Source: an uncultured Clostridia bacterium
GTDB taxonomy: Bacteria; Bacillota; Clostridia; TANB77; CAG-508
Assembly (NCBI GenBank): GCA_944387545.1
Contig: CALXFE010000001.1
Location: 62,001-126,000 of the forward strand
Direction of reading: 5' to 3'
Length of the DNA: 64,000 nucleotides
The position numbers and the translations under genes are program-made. How positions within the stretch are numbered: the first letter of the stretch is position 1; each line of letters opens with the position of its first letter. Below, in pieces: positions 1 to 7,380 of the stretch. The notes under the pieces are model-generated. The model searched no databases. It was not told the origin of the DNA and saw nothing but the letters and a program-made list of their open reading frames with translations.

Positions 1-16
1 TTATAATTTTCTTTGT

Positions 17-330
17 TTATATTAAATGATTAAAGTTTCTTCTTGAATATATAAATCTTCTCATCGTCATAATATTGTTCTCAACAGTATAAAATGCATA
101 ATAATTATTAATCTTTATTTTATACCAAATATATGTATCTCTATCATCCAATTTAAAAGATTTATATCCTTTTGGATTATATCTTCTTGTTATAATCTCT
201 TTTTCTACTAATTGTAATAAATTTTCAGCAGCTATTTCATTTTGCAATTCATTAACAATGTATTTGAATACACTTTCTATTTTCCTTTTAAAAGTTTCGC
301 TATATTCTATTTTAAAACTATTTTTGTCAT
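17..330 (-). pseudogene. RelE/ParE-family toxin, frameshifted near its start
   Basis: The natural start ATG (328-330) overlaps the antitoxin stop as ATGA, the usual coupling in toxin-antitoxin operons, but that frame stops after seven codons (MTKIVLK). One frame over, an open frame runs to 17 and reads as a RelE/ParE toxin: IEYSETFKRKIE, then ELQNEIAAENLL, then a basic tail YSRRNFNHLI. Adding one A to the five-A run (T5 at 321-325) restores a continuous protein of about 101 residues beginning MTKNSFKIEY. Family identity is from pattern recognition. A downstream TTG at 245-247 could start only a truncated 76-residue piece. So the toxin is inactive, phase-variable, or the base is a sequencing error. 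Confidence 0.75.
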
Positions 331-632
331 TTAATTATCCCCCTTAAACTATCAAATACTTCTTCATGAGAGTAATATTTAGTATTAGGGTTATTAGCTT
401 CTTCCTCTGCTTCTTCTAAGGCTTTTTCAATATCAACATTTCCAAATTTTTCTTCCATTGCTCTATCAATTTCTAATTCTTCAATCATTTTTGAATATTT
501 TTCTAAACTCATTACCACCATTGAACCATATCCATTTTTGGTTAAATATACTGCTTCATCTTCCTTTAAAACTAATTTCTCAATCTCTGGATATTTATTT
601 CTTAAATCTGATACTGGTCTTATATTAATCAT
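327..632 (-). CDS. Phd/YefM-family antitoxin
   Basis: This 101-residue protein begins MINIRPVSDLRNKYPEIEKLV, the N-terminal DNA-binding signature of Phd/YefM antitoxins, followed by AVYLTKNGYGSMVVMSLEKY, which forms the dimer core. The C-terminal half is acidic (EEAEEEANN), as expected for the toxin-neutralising segment. An AAAGGA ribosome site lies about 11 bases before the ATG. Its stop overlaps the ATG of the RelE/ParE-like toxin. In this family the antitoxin represses its own operon. With the toxin gene frameshifted it may now be an orphan antitoxin. Confidence 0.85.
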   Translation of the reverse strand: MINIRPVSDLRNKYPEIEKLVLKEDEAVYLTKNGYGSMVVMSLEKYSKMIEELEIDRAMEEKFGNVDIEKALEEAEEEANNPNTKYYSHEEVFDSLRGIIK

Positions 633-723
633 ATCAATTCATCCTTTCAAAAAATATTATCGTTATTTTATCATTATTTTATCTTTCTTTCAATGTTTTA
701 TACTAATTTTATATACATTTAAC

Positions 724-762
724 AAAAAAAGTTATAGAAAAAAACATAATCTATAACTTTCT
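724..762 (-). terminator. Rho-independent terminator after the cupin operon
   Basis: AAAGTTATAG (728-737) pairs with CTATAACTTT (751-760). On the minus strand the hairpin is followed by a run of T, directly after the cupin stop. Confidence 0.75.
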
Positions 763-772
763 ATTGCTAAAT

Positions 773-1120
773 TTAATCTAATAATTGACATTGTTCTTTA
801 TACCATGCAGGACTACAAACCATGATAATCTGACAGTTTCCTTCCCAGAAATAGACTTCTTCTTTGTCAATTAAAATAACATCTCCTTTTTTAAAGTCTA
901 TTTGTTCATCTTTTTTATGAATTTTTCCATTTCCTTCTAGTATATAAGCAATTTCTTTACACTTTAAATTTGAGCAATACCCTTTTTCTGGATATCTTCC
1001 TTGTATCGTATTGATACAAAAATCCATATCTTTATCATTTAATTTCTTAGAATATTCTAATAAATAGCTTGTATCACTATTTACCACTTTTTCCGCCTCT
1101 TCTTTTTTTACATATTTCAT
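773..1120 (-). CDS. Small cupin-domain protein
   Basis: This 115-residue protein has a single cupin-like beta barrel: residues reading AYILEGNGKIHKKDEQIDFKKGD match the turn between cupin motifs, followed by VILIDKEEVYFWEG. The usual metal-binding His pair of motif 1 is not obvious, so no enzyme activity can be assigned. I chose the ATG at 1120 because AAGGAG precedes it at good spacing; an upstream in-frame ATG at 1150 has no such site. It is the last gene of a regulator-acetyltransferase-cupin operon and is followed by a terminator. It may be a ligand-binding accessory protein. Confidence 0.75.
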   Translation of the reverse strand: MKYVKKEEAEKVVNSDTSYLLEYSKKLNDKDMDFCINTIQGRYPEKGYCSNLKCKEIAYILEGNGKIHKKDEQIDFKKGDVILIDKEEVYFWEGNCQIIMVCSPAWYKEQCQLLD

Positions 1121-1161
1121 AACAATTCTCCTTTTTATACAATATTCCATTCTATTGAATA

Positions 1162-1668
1162 TTATTTCAATTTTAACATATATAAATTTATTAAAAATCC
1201 ATTAGATAATCTAGTTTCTTTAACAAATTTTAATCCAACCCTTTCAAGTGTTTTACAACTTCCTATATTGTTTGGATGTGCCATTGAGATGATATAATCA
1301 AATCCTAATTCTTTGGCTAAATTCAATTCTACTGTTTGAAGTTTCGTGGTAATACCATTTCCTCTGTATTCTGGTAAAACCAAATTTCCTCCTAATTCAC
1401 AAACTTGATATTCTTCAAGTCCAAATTCTTTTTTAAAGTCTGCAAGCATCTCTTGTGAAACATATAATTGTGCCATCCCTGCAAGTTTATTTCCATCATA
1501 AGCGCCATATAATGGTGCATAATTTTTTTCATCAAACATACTGTCATATTCCCATTGTTCATAAGGAATAAAATATTCTTTATCTTCTAAGCCTTCTAAT
1601 ACCGTTTCAATTAATTTAAATAATTGTTCCTTGTCTTTCTCTTCAATCTTCTTATACACTAGATTCAT
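1162..1668 (-). CDS. GNAT-family N-acetyltransferase
   Basis: This 168-residue protein has the GNAT fold order: an N-terminal strand-helix (MNLVYKKIEEKDKEQLFKLI), a central LGGNLVLPEYRGNGIT with the acetyl-CoA pyrophosphate loop (R/Q-x-x-G-x-G/A variant, YRGNGIT), and a C-terminal AHPNNIGSCKTLERVGLKFV, where the N...S..L...GF pattern is typical. The substrate is unknown. Its ATG overlaps the stop of the upstream regulator (ATGA), so the two are translationally coupled. The closest functional guess is small-molecule or protein N-acetylation controlled by the adjacent regulator. Confidence 0.85.
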   Translation of the reverse strand: MNLVYKKIEEKDKEQLFKLIETVLEGLEDKEYFIPYEQWEYDSMFDEKNYAPLYGAYDGNKLAGMAQLYVSQEMLADFKKEFGLEEYQVCELGGNLVLPEYRGNGITTKLQTVELNLAKELGFDYIISMAHPNNIGSCKTLERVGLKFVKETRLSNGFLINLYMLKLK

Positions 1669-2825
1669 TTCAAAACCTCCTTTAAATTTTTAGAATATGT
1701 TTTTAATTTTTGAAAACACGTATATGCTTCCATGATTTCTTTTTGGTTTTTGGAAATATATCCTCTTTCTTTCATGTCTTCTGGTAAATCCGCAATTAGT
1801 ATCTCTTTATTAATTCCATCCCAACCAGCACCGACTATTTCTAATAATTTTGGTTCTTTTTCTTTTATTTCATCATAATCCACAAATAATGTTTTAATAT
1901 TACTTTGCATATAAATTTTTAATGTTTTATTTTGCTTAAATTGTTTTATTTTATCTTTGCTAAAGATAAAGATTCTTTCTACATTTCCCCCTCTATTGGC
2001 AACTTCTAAATTCATTTGCCTAAACTTCATTTCTTGTGGTTCTTCTGTCCACTCATCTTCTAACATAGTTGAAGCACACCACAAGTAAGATTCTTTATTC
2101 AACCTTCTAAAACAATGATTTAATGCTCTATAAAATTTTCCGATTTCTAAATTTTCTGTTCTGCCTTCTTTATTAAATTCAATTTTTCCACCATCTGATA
2201 TAATTGCCATACCTGTTGTATTTTTTAATCTAAGTAATAGCTCAACAATGTCTTCTATGATTTCATGCTCATTTATAATACATTTTCTATCTCTTGGTAT
2301 GTCTAAAAGAAGTGTATTGATTCGCAATCCTATCTTATTTCTAAAGTCATCTGATAATTTCCTTTCTATTGGATATCTCTTTTGATTAGTATCATCAACG
2401 ATAACAATACTTGATTCTGAATGTAATTTTTCTGCAAAATGTATAATAAAATTTTCCTCTGATTTATCGATATGATCTTTTGCAAAATAAATAAGCCCTT
2501 CATAATATTGTGACAAACTTTCTAATTTGTCTTGTATTTCTTCAATTTTTCCATATTCTACAATGTATCCCTCTTTTTCTATACATTCTTCTAAATATAC
2601 TTTCCAATTTTTATTACTATTGACGATCATAATTTTTTTAGGTATATGGATATATTTATAAATATTGCTTCTTCTGTCTGAAGGTTTTAATGTGTCCTCT
2701 GGTATTTCCCATACCATTCCATTTTTGATAGCTCCATGAATTCTATTTTCTTTACATAGTTTTATAATTCTTCTTTCTGTGATTCCCCATATTTCAGAAA
2801 ATTGTTTTGCTGTTAAATATGCCAT
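1665..2825 (-). CDS. DNA-binding protein with MerR/excisionase-type HTH and a large C-terminal domain
   Basis: Residues 1-50 (TAKQFSEIWGITERRIIKLC, then GAIKNGMVWEIPED) form the winged helix of MerR/excisionase-like proteins. Residues 60-150 have alternating strands and helices (IMIVNSNKNW, EGLIYFAKDH, SSIVIVDD) that resemble a degenerate Rossmann or SDR-like fold. The remaining 240 residues are not recognised; they include a patch SYLWCASTMLEDEWTEE. The protein heads an operon with an acetyltransferase and a cupin. Its promoter region carries inverted ATTGTTCT elements, which suggests autoregulation. AAAGGAG lies 7 bases before the ATG. Function beyond DNA binding is unknown. Confidence 0.7.
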   Translation of the reverse strand: MAYLTAKQFSEIWGITERRIIKLCKENRIHGAIKNGMVWEIPEDTLKPSDRRSNIYKYIHIPKKIMIVNSNKNWKVYLEECIEKEGYIVEYGKIEEIQDKLESLSQYYEGLIYFAKDHIDKSEENFIIHFAEKLHSESSIVIVDDTNQKRYPIERKLSDDFRNKIGLRINTLLLDIPRDRKCIINEHEIIEDIVELLLRLKNTTGMAIISDGGKIEFNKEGRTENLEIGKFYRALNHCFRRLNKESYLWCASTMLEDEWTEEPQEMKFRQMNLEVANRGGNVERIFIFSKDKIKQFKQNKTLKIYMQSNIKTLFVDYDEIKEKEPKLLEIVGAGWDGINKEILIADLPEDMKERGYISKNQKEIMEAYTCFQKLKTYSKNLKEVLK

Positions 2826-2842
2826 TTCTTTTCTCCTTTTAT

Positions 2843-2905
2843 ATTGTTCTTTTTTTAGAATAATATATCTACTTTTATATTATACTATTTTCAGAACAAT
2901 GTCAA
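2843..2905 (-). promoter_or_regulatory. Promoter with inverted-repeat operator for the regulator operon
   Basis: On the minus strand TTGACA (2900-2905) is followed by TATAAT (2879-2884, 15-base spacer) or TAATAT (17-base spacer). ATTGTTCT occurs within the spacer (complement at 2893-2900) and again downstream as ATTGTTCT (2843-2850) facing AGAATAAT (2857-2864). The half-sites flank the start region, as expected for a self-repressing regulator. Confidence 0.55.
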
Positions 2906-2993
2906 TATGTTTTACATTTATTATTTCAAATAGATTATTTTCGTTCAAACATTCTCTATTTTTATGGATTAAAAAACTTCTGCCTAACTATAA

Positions 2994-3022
2994 AATCTTG
3001 TAGTAAAAACCACTACAAGACT
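2994..3022 (-). terminator. Hairpin terminator after the gene at 3043
   Basis: TCTTGTAGT (2996-3004) pairs with ACTACAAGA (3012-3020) around a short A-rich loop, 20 bases past the stop codon. The T tract on the minus strand is short. Confidence 0.55.
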
Positions 3023-3042
3023 TCATCATTTTATATGTTATT

Positions 3043-3453
3043 TTAAAATAAATTTGGAAATTGTTTTACAATACCATTGACAAAAAATTGAGACATTTTT
3101 AAAATTTCTCTTTGCACCATATCATAACTATTGATATCTGCCACATAATTTCCCTGTAATCTGTTATTTACCTCGCTTGTTGTAAGACGTAAATGTTCAT
3201 ATAACATGTTTCGAATTTCTTCTTTCGGATAAAATGGATTGATACTACTAAATGCTTCTGCCATTTCATCTGCATTTTGATACCATTTTGTATTTAATTT
3301 GCTTGCTTCTTCTTGATTTTTATCTTTTAGTGCAACAATTAAATCTTTACCAATTCCTAAATGTTCTGTTAGTAATTGTTGAATTTTATTTCCTATGACA
3401 TTTCCATAATATCTTCTAAAAATATCTGCTATATCTTTCGGATTTCGTAACAA
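3043..3453 (-). CDS. Helical protein of a Bacillota family of unknown function, possibly 5'-damaged
   Basis: The protein reads LLRNPKDIADIFRRYYGN, LLTEHLGIGKDLIVALKDK, WYQNADEMAEAFSSINPFYP and MLYEHLRLTTSEV. This pattern is familiar from short soluble proteins of Bacillota that databases often mislabel as acetylglutamate kinase; no kinase motif is present. The codon at 3453 is TTG with no clear ribosome site. The same frame stays open upstream to about 3540 and still matches the family pattern (KTQLYIIYLSIQILKDLNST), so the true N-terminus lies upstream. An ATG at 3542-3544 is one base out of frame. Either the gene is frameshifted near its start or it uses a rare start codon. Confidence 0.65.
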   Translation of the reverse strand: MLRNPKDIADIFRRYYGNVIGNKIQQLLTEHLGIGKDLIVALKDKNQEEASKLNTKWYQNADEMAEAFSSINPFYPKEEIRNMLYEHLRLTTSEVNNRLQGNYVADINSYDMVQREILKMSQFFVNGIVKQFPNLF

Positions 3454-3565
3454 ACGTGCTTGTGTTGAATTTAAGTCTTTTAGAATTTGTATAGATAAAT
3501 ATATTATATATAATTGTGTTTTAACAAATTTTATAAAATTTCATATAATATTCTAGGTGATAAAA

Positions 3566-4483
3566 ATGAATATTGTTCCTACAAATGTCTTATACAATTC
3601 TTATCTATTAAGACAAAATCTAATTTTATTAAATCATACATATCCTTTTCTAAATATCCAGGTTGTCGGAAATAGTGTATTAAGAAAACCTATCTATGTT
3701 GTAAAACTAGGAAAAGGACCTAATAAAGTCTTTTATTCTGGAGCCATTCATGCCAATGAATGGATTACCTCTGTTTTACTAATGAAATTTATAGAAGACT
3801 ATTGTAATGCCTATATTACCAATGGTTCCCTATATGAATATTCTATTAGAAATCTGTTTAATAGTACCTCTATTTACATTATGCCTATGGTAAATCCGGA
3901 TGGTGTTGATTTAGTAAATGGCTTTTTAAATAGAAATTCTCGTCCTTATCAGAATGCTGTCGCAATTAGTAATCCATTTCCGGATATCCCTTTTCCTTCT
4001 GGTTGGAAAGCAAATATCAATGGTGTGGATTTAAACTTACAGTTTCCTGCTGGCTGGGAGCAAGCTAGAGAAATTAAATATGCACAGGGATTTAATCAGC
4101 CTGCTCCTCGTGACTTTGTTGGATTTGGTCCTTTAACAGAACCAGAAGCTTTGACAATTTACAATTTCACTTTAATGCATGATTTTAAATTAGTGCTTGC
4201 TTATCATACACAAGGTCAAGAAATTTATTGGCAATTTCAAAACTTTAATCCTCCAAATAGTCTAGAAATTGGTCAAAAATTAGCCGAAGCTAGTGGCTAT
4301 AGACTTGCTGAAACGCCTTATAATTCTAGTTTTGCAGGTTACAAGGATTGGTTTATTCAAAATTATAATCGTCCAGGATATACAATTGAAGCAGGTATTG
4401 GGGAAAACCCTCTTCCTATTTCTCAGTTTGATGAAATTTATAATGATAATATTGGAATTTTAATTTTAAGTGCTGTTTTATAA
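3566..4483 (+). CDS. M14-family zinc carboxypeptidase / cell-wall endopeptidase
   Basis: The 305-residue protein carries the M14 zinc ligands H62 and E65 in IHANEW and H214 in LAYHTQGQEIYW. The substrate-binding NINGVDLNLQFPAGW and the catalytic E275 in YTIEAGIGENPL are also present. The NGVDLN-x-QFPA form resembles the gamma-D-glutamyl-diaminoacid endopeptidase group (YqgT/endopeptidase I) rather than digestive carboxypeptidases. There is no LysM domain and no signal peptide, so it may act on cytoplasmic or spore peptidoglycan fragments. The ATG at 3566 is preceded by TAGGTGAT. It is a single-gene transcript ending in a shared terminator. Confidence 0.85.
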   Translation: MNIVPTNVLYNSYLLRQNLILLNHTYPFLNIQVVGNSVLRKPIYVVKLGKGPNKVFYSGAIHANEWITSVLLMKFIEDYCNAYITNGSLYEYSIRNLFNSTSIYIMPMVNPDGVDLVNGFLNRNSRPYQNAVAISNPFPDIPFPSGWKANINGVDLNLQFPAGWEQAREIKYAQGFNQPAPRDFVGFGPLTEPEALTIYNFTLMHDFKLVLAYHTQGQEIYWQFQNFNPPNSLEIGQKLAEASGYRLAETPYNSSFAGYKDWFIQNYNRPGYTIEAGIGENPLPISQFDEIYNDNIGILILSAVL

Positions 4484-4484
4484 C

Positions 4485-4516
4485 AAAAAAATACTAAGTT
4501 TTACTTAGTATTTTTT
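4485..4516. terminator. Bidirectional terminator
   Basis: AAAAAATACTAAG (4485-4497) pairs with CTTAGTATTTTTT (4504-4516). It lies between two convergent genes and has T tracts in both directions. Confidence 0.85.
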
Positions 4517-4519
4517 GAT

Positions 4520-5551
4520 TTATTGATTACAAATTTTTTCAATTAATTCTTTATATTGTTCAACTAATAAATTCAATGATTTTTTTGAAATATGTTCATT
4601 GATTTCATGTGCTGTAACTGGTCCTGGTCCTAAAATTATTCTTTTACCATTAACCCAACTTGCTTCTGTCATAAAATTAGCTGTTTTTTCATTTTGTAGA
4701 AACTCTATTTTATTAAAAAACGGTTGTATTTCTATTTCATAATATATATCTGCTTTATATTCCTCACATAATTCATTTATTTTTTTCTTTATTTTTTCTA
4801 TATGCTCTTCTTTTGCAATTCTAAAATCTATAAAACTTTCACACTTATCTGAAACCGAATTAATTGAATTTCCTCCATTAATTAAACCTATATTCATGGT
4901 TGTATAATCTACTTCATAATTATCATTTCTTTCGACTTTTATTTCTTCTTCATAGAAATTCTGTAATTCATTTAATAGCTTTATCATTTTTAAATTTGCA
5001 CTTTCGCCTTTGTCTGGTGTACTAGAATGTACTTTCTTTCCCTTTGTTTTTATTCTTACAGCTAAAAGCCCTTTACATCCTGTTATCATCTGATTATCAG
5101 TTGGCTCTCCTACAATGATATATTCTGGGAATTGTTCTTGACTTTTTAATATTTCCTTTATTCCAGAAAAAGCAATTTCTTCATCATATGTGATATAAAC
5201 TTTTATTCCTCTTTTTAATATATTTAGGTCAATTTCTGATAATGCTTGCAAAAAAGCTGCTATACCACCTTTCATATCACATACACCTAGTCCATATATA
5301 TCGTCATCCTTTGCTATTACATCAAATGGATTTGTTAGCCAGCCATCGATATAATTCACTGTATCACTATGTCCTATAAAGCCTAAAATTGGTTGTTTTC
5401 CAATAGACATTATTAAATATTTTTCTTTCTTTTCTATAGAAAATCCCAATAAATTTAAATAATCTTCTATGTATGTTAGCATTTTTTGATTTTCACTATC
5501 TTCCACTGTATTACATTTAACCAATGCTTTCAATATATCTATTTCGTTCAT
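4520..5551 (-). CDS. M20-family metallopeptidase (ArgE/DapE-like deacylase)
   Basis: This 343-residue protein has the M20 metal ligands H61 and D63 (GHSDTV), D92 (GLGVCDMKGG), the catalytic pair TYDEE near 121-125, and the dimerisation/catalytic-domain motif KKVHSSTPDKGESA. The length fits a two-domain zinc aminoacylase or DapE/ArgE-type deacylase, shorter than PepV dipeptidases. The exact substrate cannot be told from sequence. TAGGAG lies upstream of the ATG. It is followed closely by a Nudix operon on the same strand upstream, and it ends at a bidirectional terminator. Confidence 0.85.
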   Translation of the reverse strand: MNEIDILKALVKCNTVEDSENQKMLTYIEDYLNLLGFSIEKKEKYLIMSIGKQPILGFIGHSDTVNYIDGWLTNPFDVIAKDDDIYGLGVCDMKGGIAAFLQALSEIDLNILKRGIKVYITYDEEIAFSGIKEILKSQEQFPEYIIVGEPTDNQMITGCKGLLAVRIKTKGKKVHSSTPDKGESANLKMIKLLNELQNFYEEEIKVERNDNYEVDYTTMNIGLINGGNSINSVSDKCESFIDFRIAKEEHIEKIKKKINELCEEYKADIYYEIEIQPFFNKIEFLQNEKTANFMTEASWVNGKRIILGPGPVTAHEINEHISKKSLNLLVEQYKELIEKICNQ

Positions 5552-5584
5552 ATTTCTATTTCTCCTAATTAACTCTAAAAAAGC

Positions 5585-6046
5585 TTACTCATATTCTTTC
5601 AAATCATATCGCATTAATTTTTCTCCATCATATTCAAACTTTGCAGAAAAAAATCCATTATCTTTTTGCAATTTGTTTACAAAAATATGATCTCCCTCCC
5701 AAGTAGGTAATGCATGTATTTTTTCTTTTTCTATCCATTCTAAATCACCTTCATCACATTCTATTAGATTTCCTTCAAATTCAGTTGCAGTAAATACATA
5801 CATATATTCTGTTTCCCATTTGTTAGATACATAAGTGACAATTCCTCTTAACTGATAGTTGTTTAGTGTTAGTCCAGTTTCTTCTTTTACTTCTCTTACG
5901 ATGCACTCTTCTGGACTTTCTCCTTCTTCAAATTTACCACCAATTCCTAACCATTTATCTTTATTAATATCCTTTTTCTTTTTGGTTCTATGTAACATCA
6001 AGTATTTACCATCTTTTTCTATATAACATAGGGTTGAAAGAATCAT
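5585..6046 (-). CDS. Nudix hydrolase (MutT-like)
   Basis: The 153-residue protein has a complete Nudix box, GGKFEEGESPEECIVREVKE followed by ETGL (about residues 36-59). The N-terminal STLCYIEKDGKYLMLHRTK and the following GIGGKFEEGE resemble 8-oxo-dGTP diphosphatases of Bacillota. It would hydrolyse oxidised or noncanonical nucleoside triphosphates. Its ATG follows the stop of a second Nudix gene by one base, so the two are co-translated. Two adjacent Nudix proteins suggest linked nucleotide-pool cleaning. Confidence 0.85.
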   Translation of the reverse strand: MILSTLCYIEKDGKYLMLHRTKKKKDINKDKWLGIGGKFEEGESPEECIVREVKEETGLTLNNYQLRGIVTYVSNKWETEYMYVFTATEFEGNLIECDEGDLEWIEKEKIHALPTWEGDHIFVNKLQKDNGFFSAKFEYDGEKLMRYDLKEYE

Positions 6047-6047
6047 T

Positions 6048-7154
6048 TTATTTTTCCTCCATCTTTGTAATCACTTTTTCTATTCTTTTTATAAATGTAT
6101 CTTTATCCCTTAACGCTTCCACAAATTTTGCCTTTGCTTTTTCAAATTCTTCATCATATAAATAGGTTTTTGCATATCCATTTGATCCATATTTATCATT
6201 TAAGTGTTCATAGACTTTTTGTATTCTCTCTTTCTCAGTCATTTTAGGTAAGTTATTGATAGTATATGTATGCGCCCTTTTTATAGAAAGATCTATACTT
6301 TTTATGGTTCTATCAGCCGTACTAATAATCTTCCCATATATATTTCTAGGCTCATGATTACTTGATGCTCTATGGTCTTCAATTGCTTCTTTTATGATTT
6401 GGATTTCTTCTTCTGTAAACCATTTCTTTATTTTGTTATCTTTCATAAAAATGTCCGCTGATAATTTTTCATGTATTTTAGGATTGATATAATGTCCTAA
6501 ATCATGATAAGCAGCTACTGTATATACAATATTTTTATTTACTTCATATTCTTTTGCGATATATAAACTACGATTGATAACTGTATGAATATGGTCAATA
6601 CCATGACCTGGTTCATTTCTTTCATATAAAGGAAAAATTTCTGTTTCTATATAGTTTTGTAATTCTGGATTTATTCCATCTCCACTTGTTTCAAAGTTTG
6701 TTTCTAATATATTTTCATCTTCATCTACTTTTACATATATATTTATTTTATTTTCATCATCTAATAAATAAGAAATATATGGTTTTTCTAAAAGAAGAAT
6801 TGTTGCCAATCTTTTCTTTTTCTTTAATATTTCTGGTATTTCTATCCATTGAGAAGTGTTTTCTTCAAAATCTTGTGGCGTTCCCTCATATGTATTGATT
6901 CGAAAAAGAGCAAAATAAAATTTTCTATTTGGATATTCTAGTATCATTTTCCCTTTATATGTAAGATTTTTGATATCCATTCCTGTTTCTTCTTTAAATT
7001 CTCTAATTGCTGTATCTCTTGGATATTCATGTTCTTCTATTTTTCCTCCTGGAATTTCATAATATCCTGATTTTGAATTCTTTTCATTATATCTCGTTAC
7101 TACCACTTTTCCATTTTCAATTAAAAAACAACGTGCAGCATGTCTTTCTTTCAT
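6048..7154 (-). CDS. Nudix-HD fusion phosphohydrolase
   Basis: This 368-residue protein fuses two hydrolase domains. Residues 5-120 form a Nudix domain with the box GGKIEEHEYPRDTAIREFKE-ETGM (G37, E43, R51-E52, E55-E56). Residues 180-300 form an HD domain: H184/H188 in GHGIDHIH, H217-D218 in AAYHDLGHY, H261, and D281 in ISTADRT. The C-terminal tail is helical and charged. Such a combination could remove pyrophosphate and then phosphate from one nucleotide. The ATG has AGGAG 10 bases upstream. It is the first gene of a two-gene operon with a second Nudix hydrolase. Confidence 0.85.
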   Translation of the reverse strand: MKERHAARCFLIENGKVVVTRYNEKNSKSGYYEIPGGKIEEHEYPRDTAIREFKEETGMDIKNLTYKGKMILEYPNRKFYFALFRINTYEGTPQDFEENTSQWIEIPEILKKKKRLATILLLEKPYISYLLDDENKINIYVKVDEDENILETNFETSGDGINPELQNYIETEIFPLYERNEPGHGIDHIHTVINRSLYIAKEYEVNKNIVYTVAAYHDLGHYINPKIHEKLSADIFMKDNKIKKWFTEEEIQIIKEAIEDHRASSNHEPRNIYGKIISTADRTIKSIDLSIKRAHTYTINNLPKMTEKERIQKVYEHLNDKYGSNGYAKTYLYDEEFEKAKAKFVEALRDKDTFIKRIEKVITKMEEK

Positions 7155-7263
7155 GACGAATGACTCCTTTTTTTGTATTTACCATATGTATATCATATTT
7201 TCTTGTTTTTTTCTATAAAAAATATATACTTTTATAAATTTTAAATTATATAGAATAACTCGA

Positions 7264-7350
7264 TTTTTCCTATACAATAAGAATCCTTAAATTGTTGATA
7301 CAAAAAAAACTTATATTGGTTCAAGCTAAAAAGTTGATTTTCCTATACAA
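7264..7350. repeat. Two copies of the intergenic motif TTTTCCTATACAA
   Basis: TTTTTCCTATACAATA (7264-7279) and GATTTTCCTATACAA (7336-7350) lie in the 225-base gap between the Nudix-HD gene and fhs. The same motif forms a long palindrome at 46888-46930. Nothing else convincing is seen in the gap besides the fhs terminator. Confidence 0.6.
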
Positions 7351-7380
7351 AAAAAAAGAAGTTCAAAATTGAACTCCTTT
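7351..7380 (-). terminator. fhs terminator
   Basis: AGTTCAA pairs with TTGAACT (7359-7375), followed on the minus strand by a run of T (7342-7357 region), immediately after the fhs stop. Confidence 0.8.
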
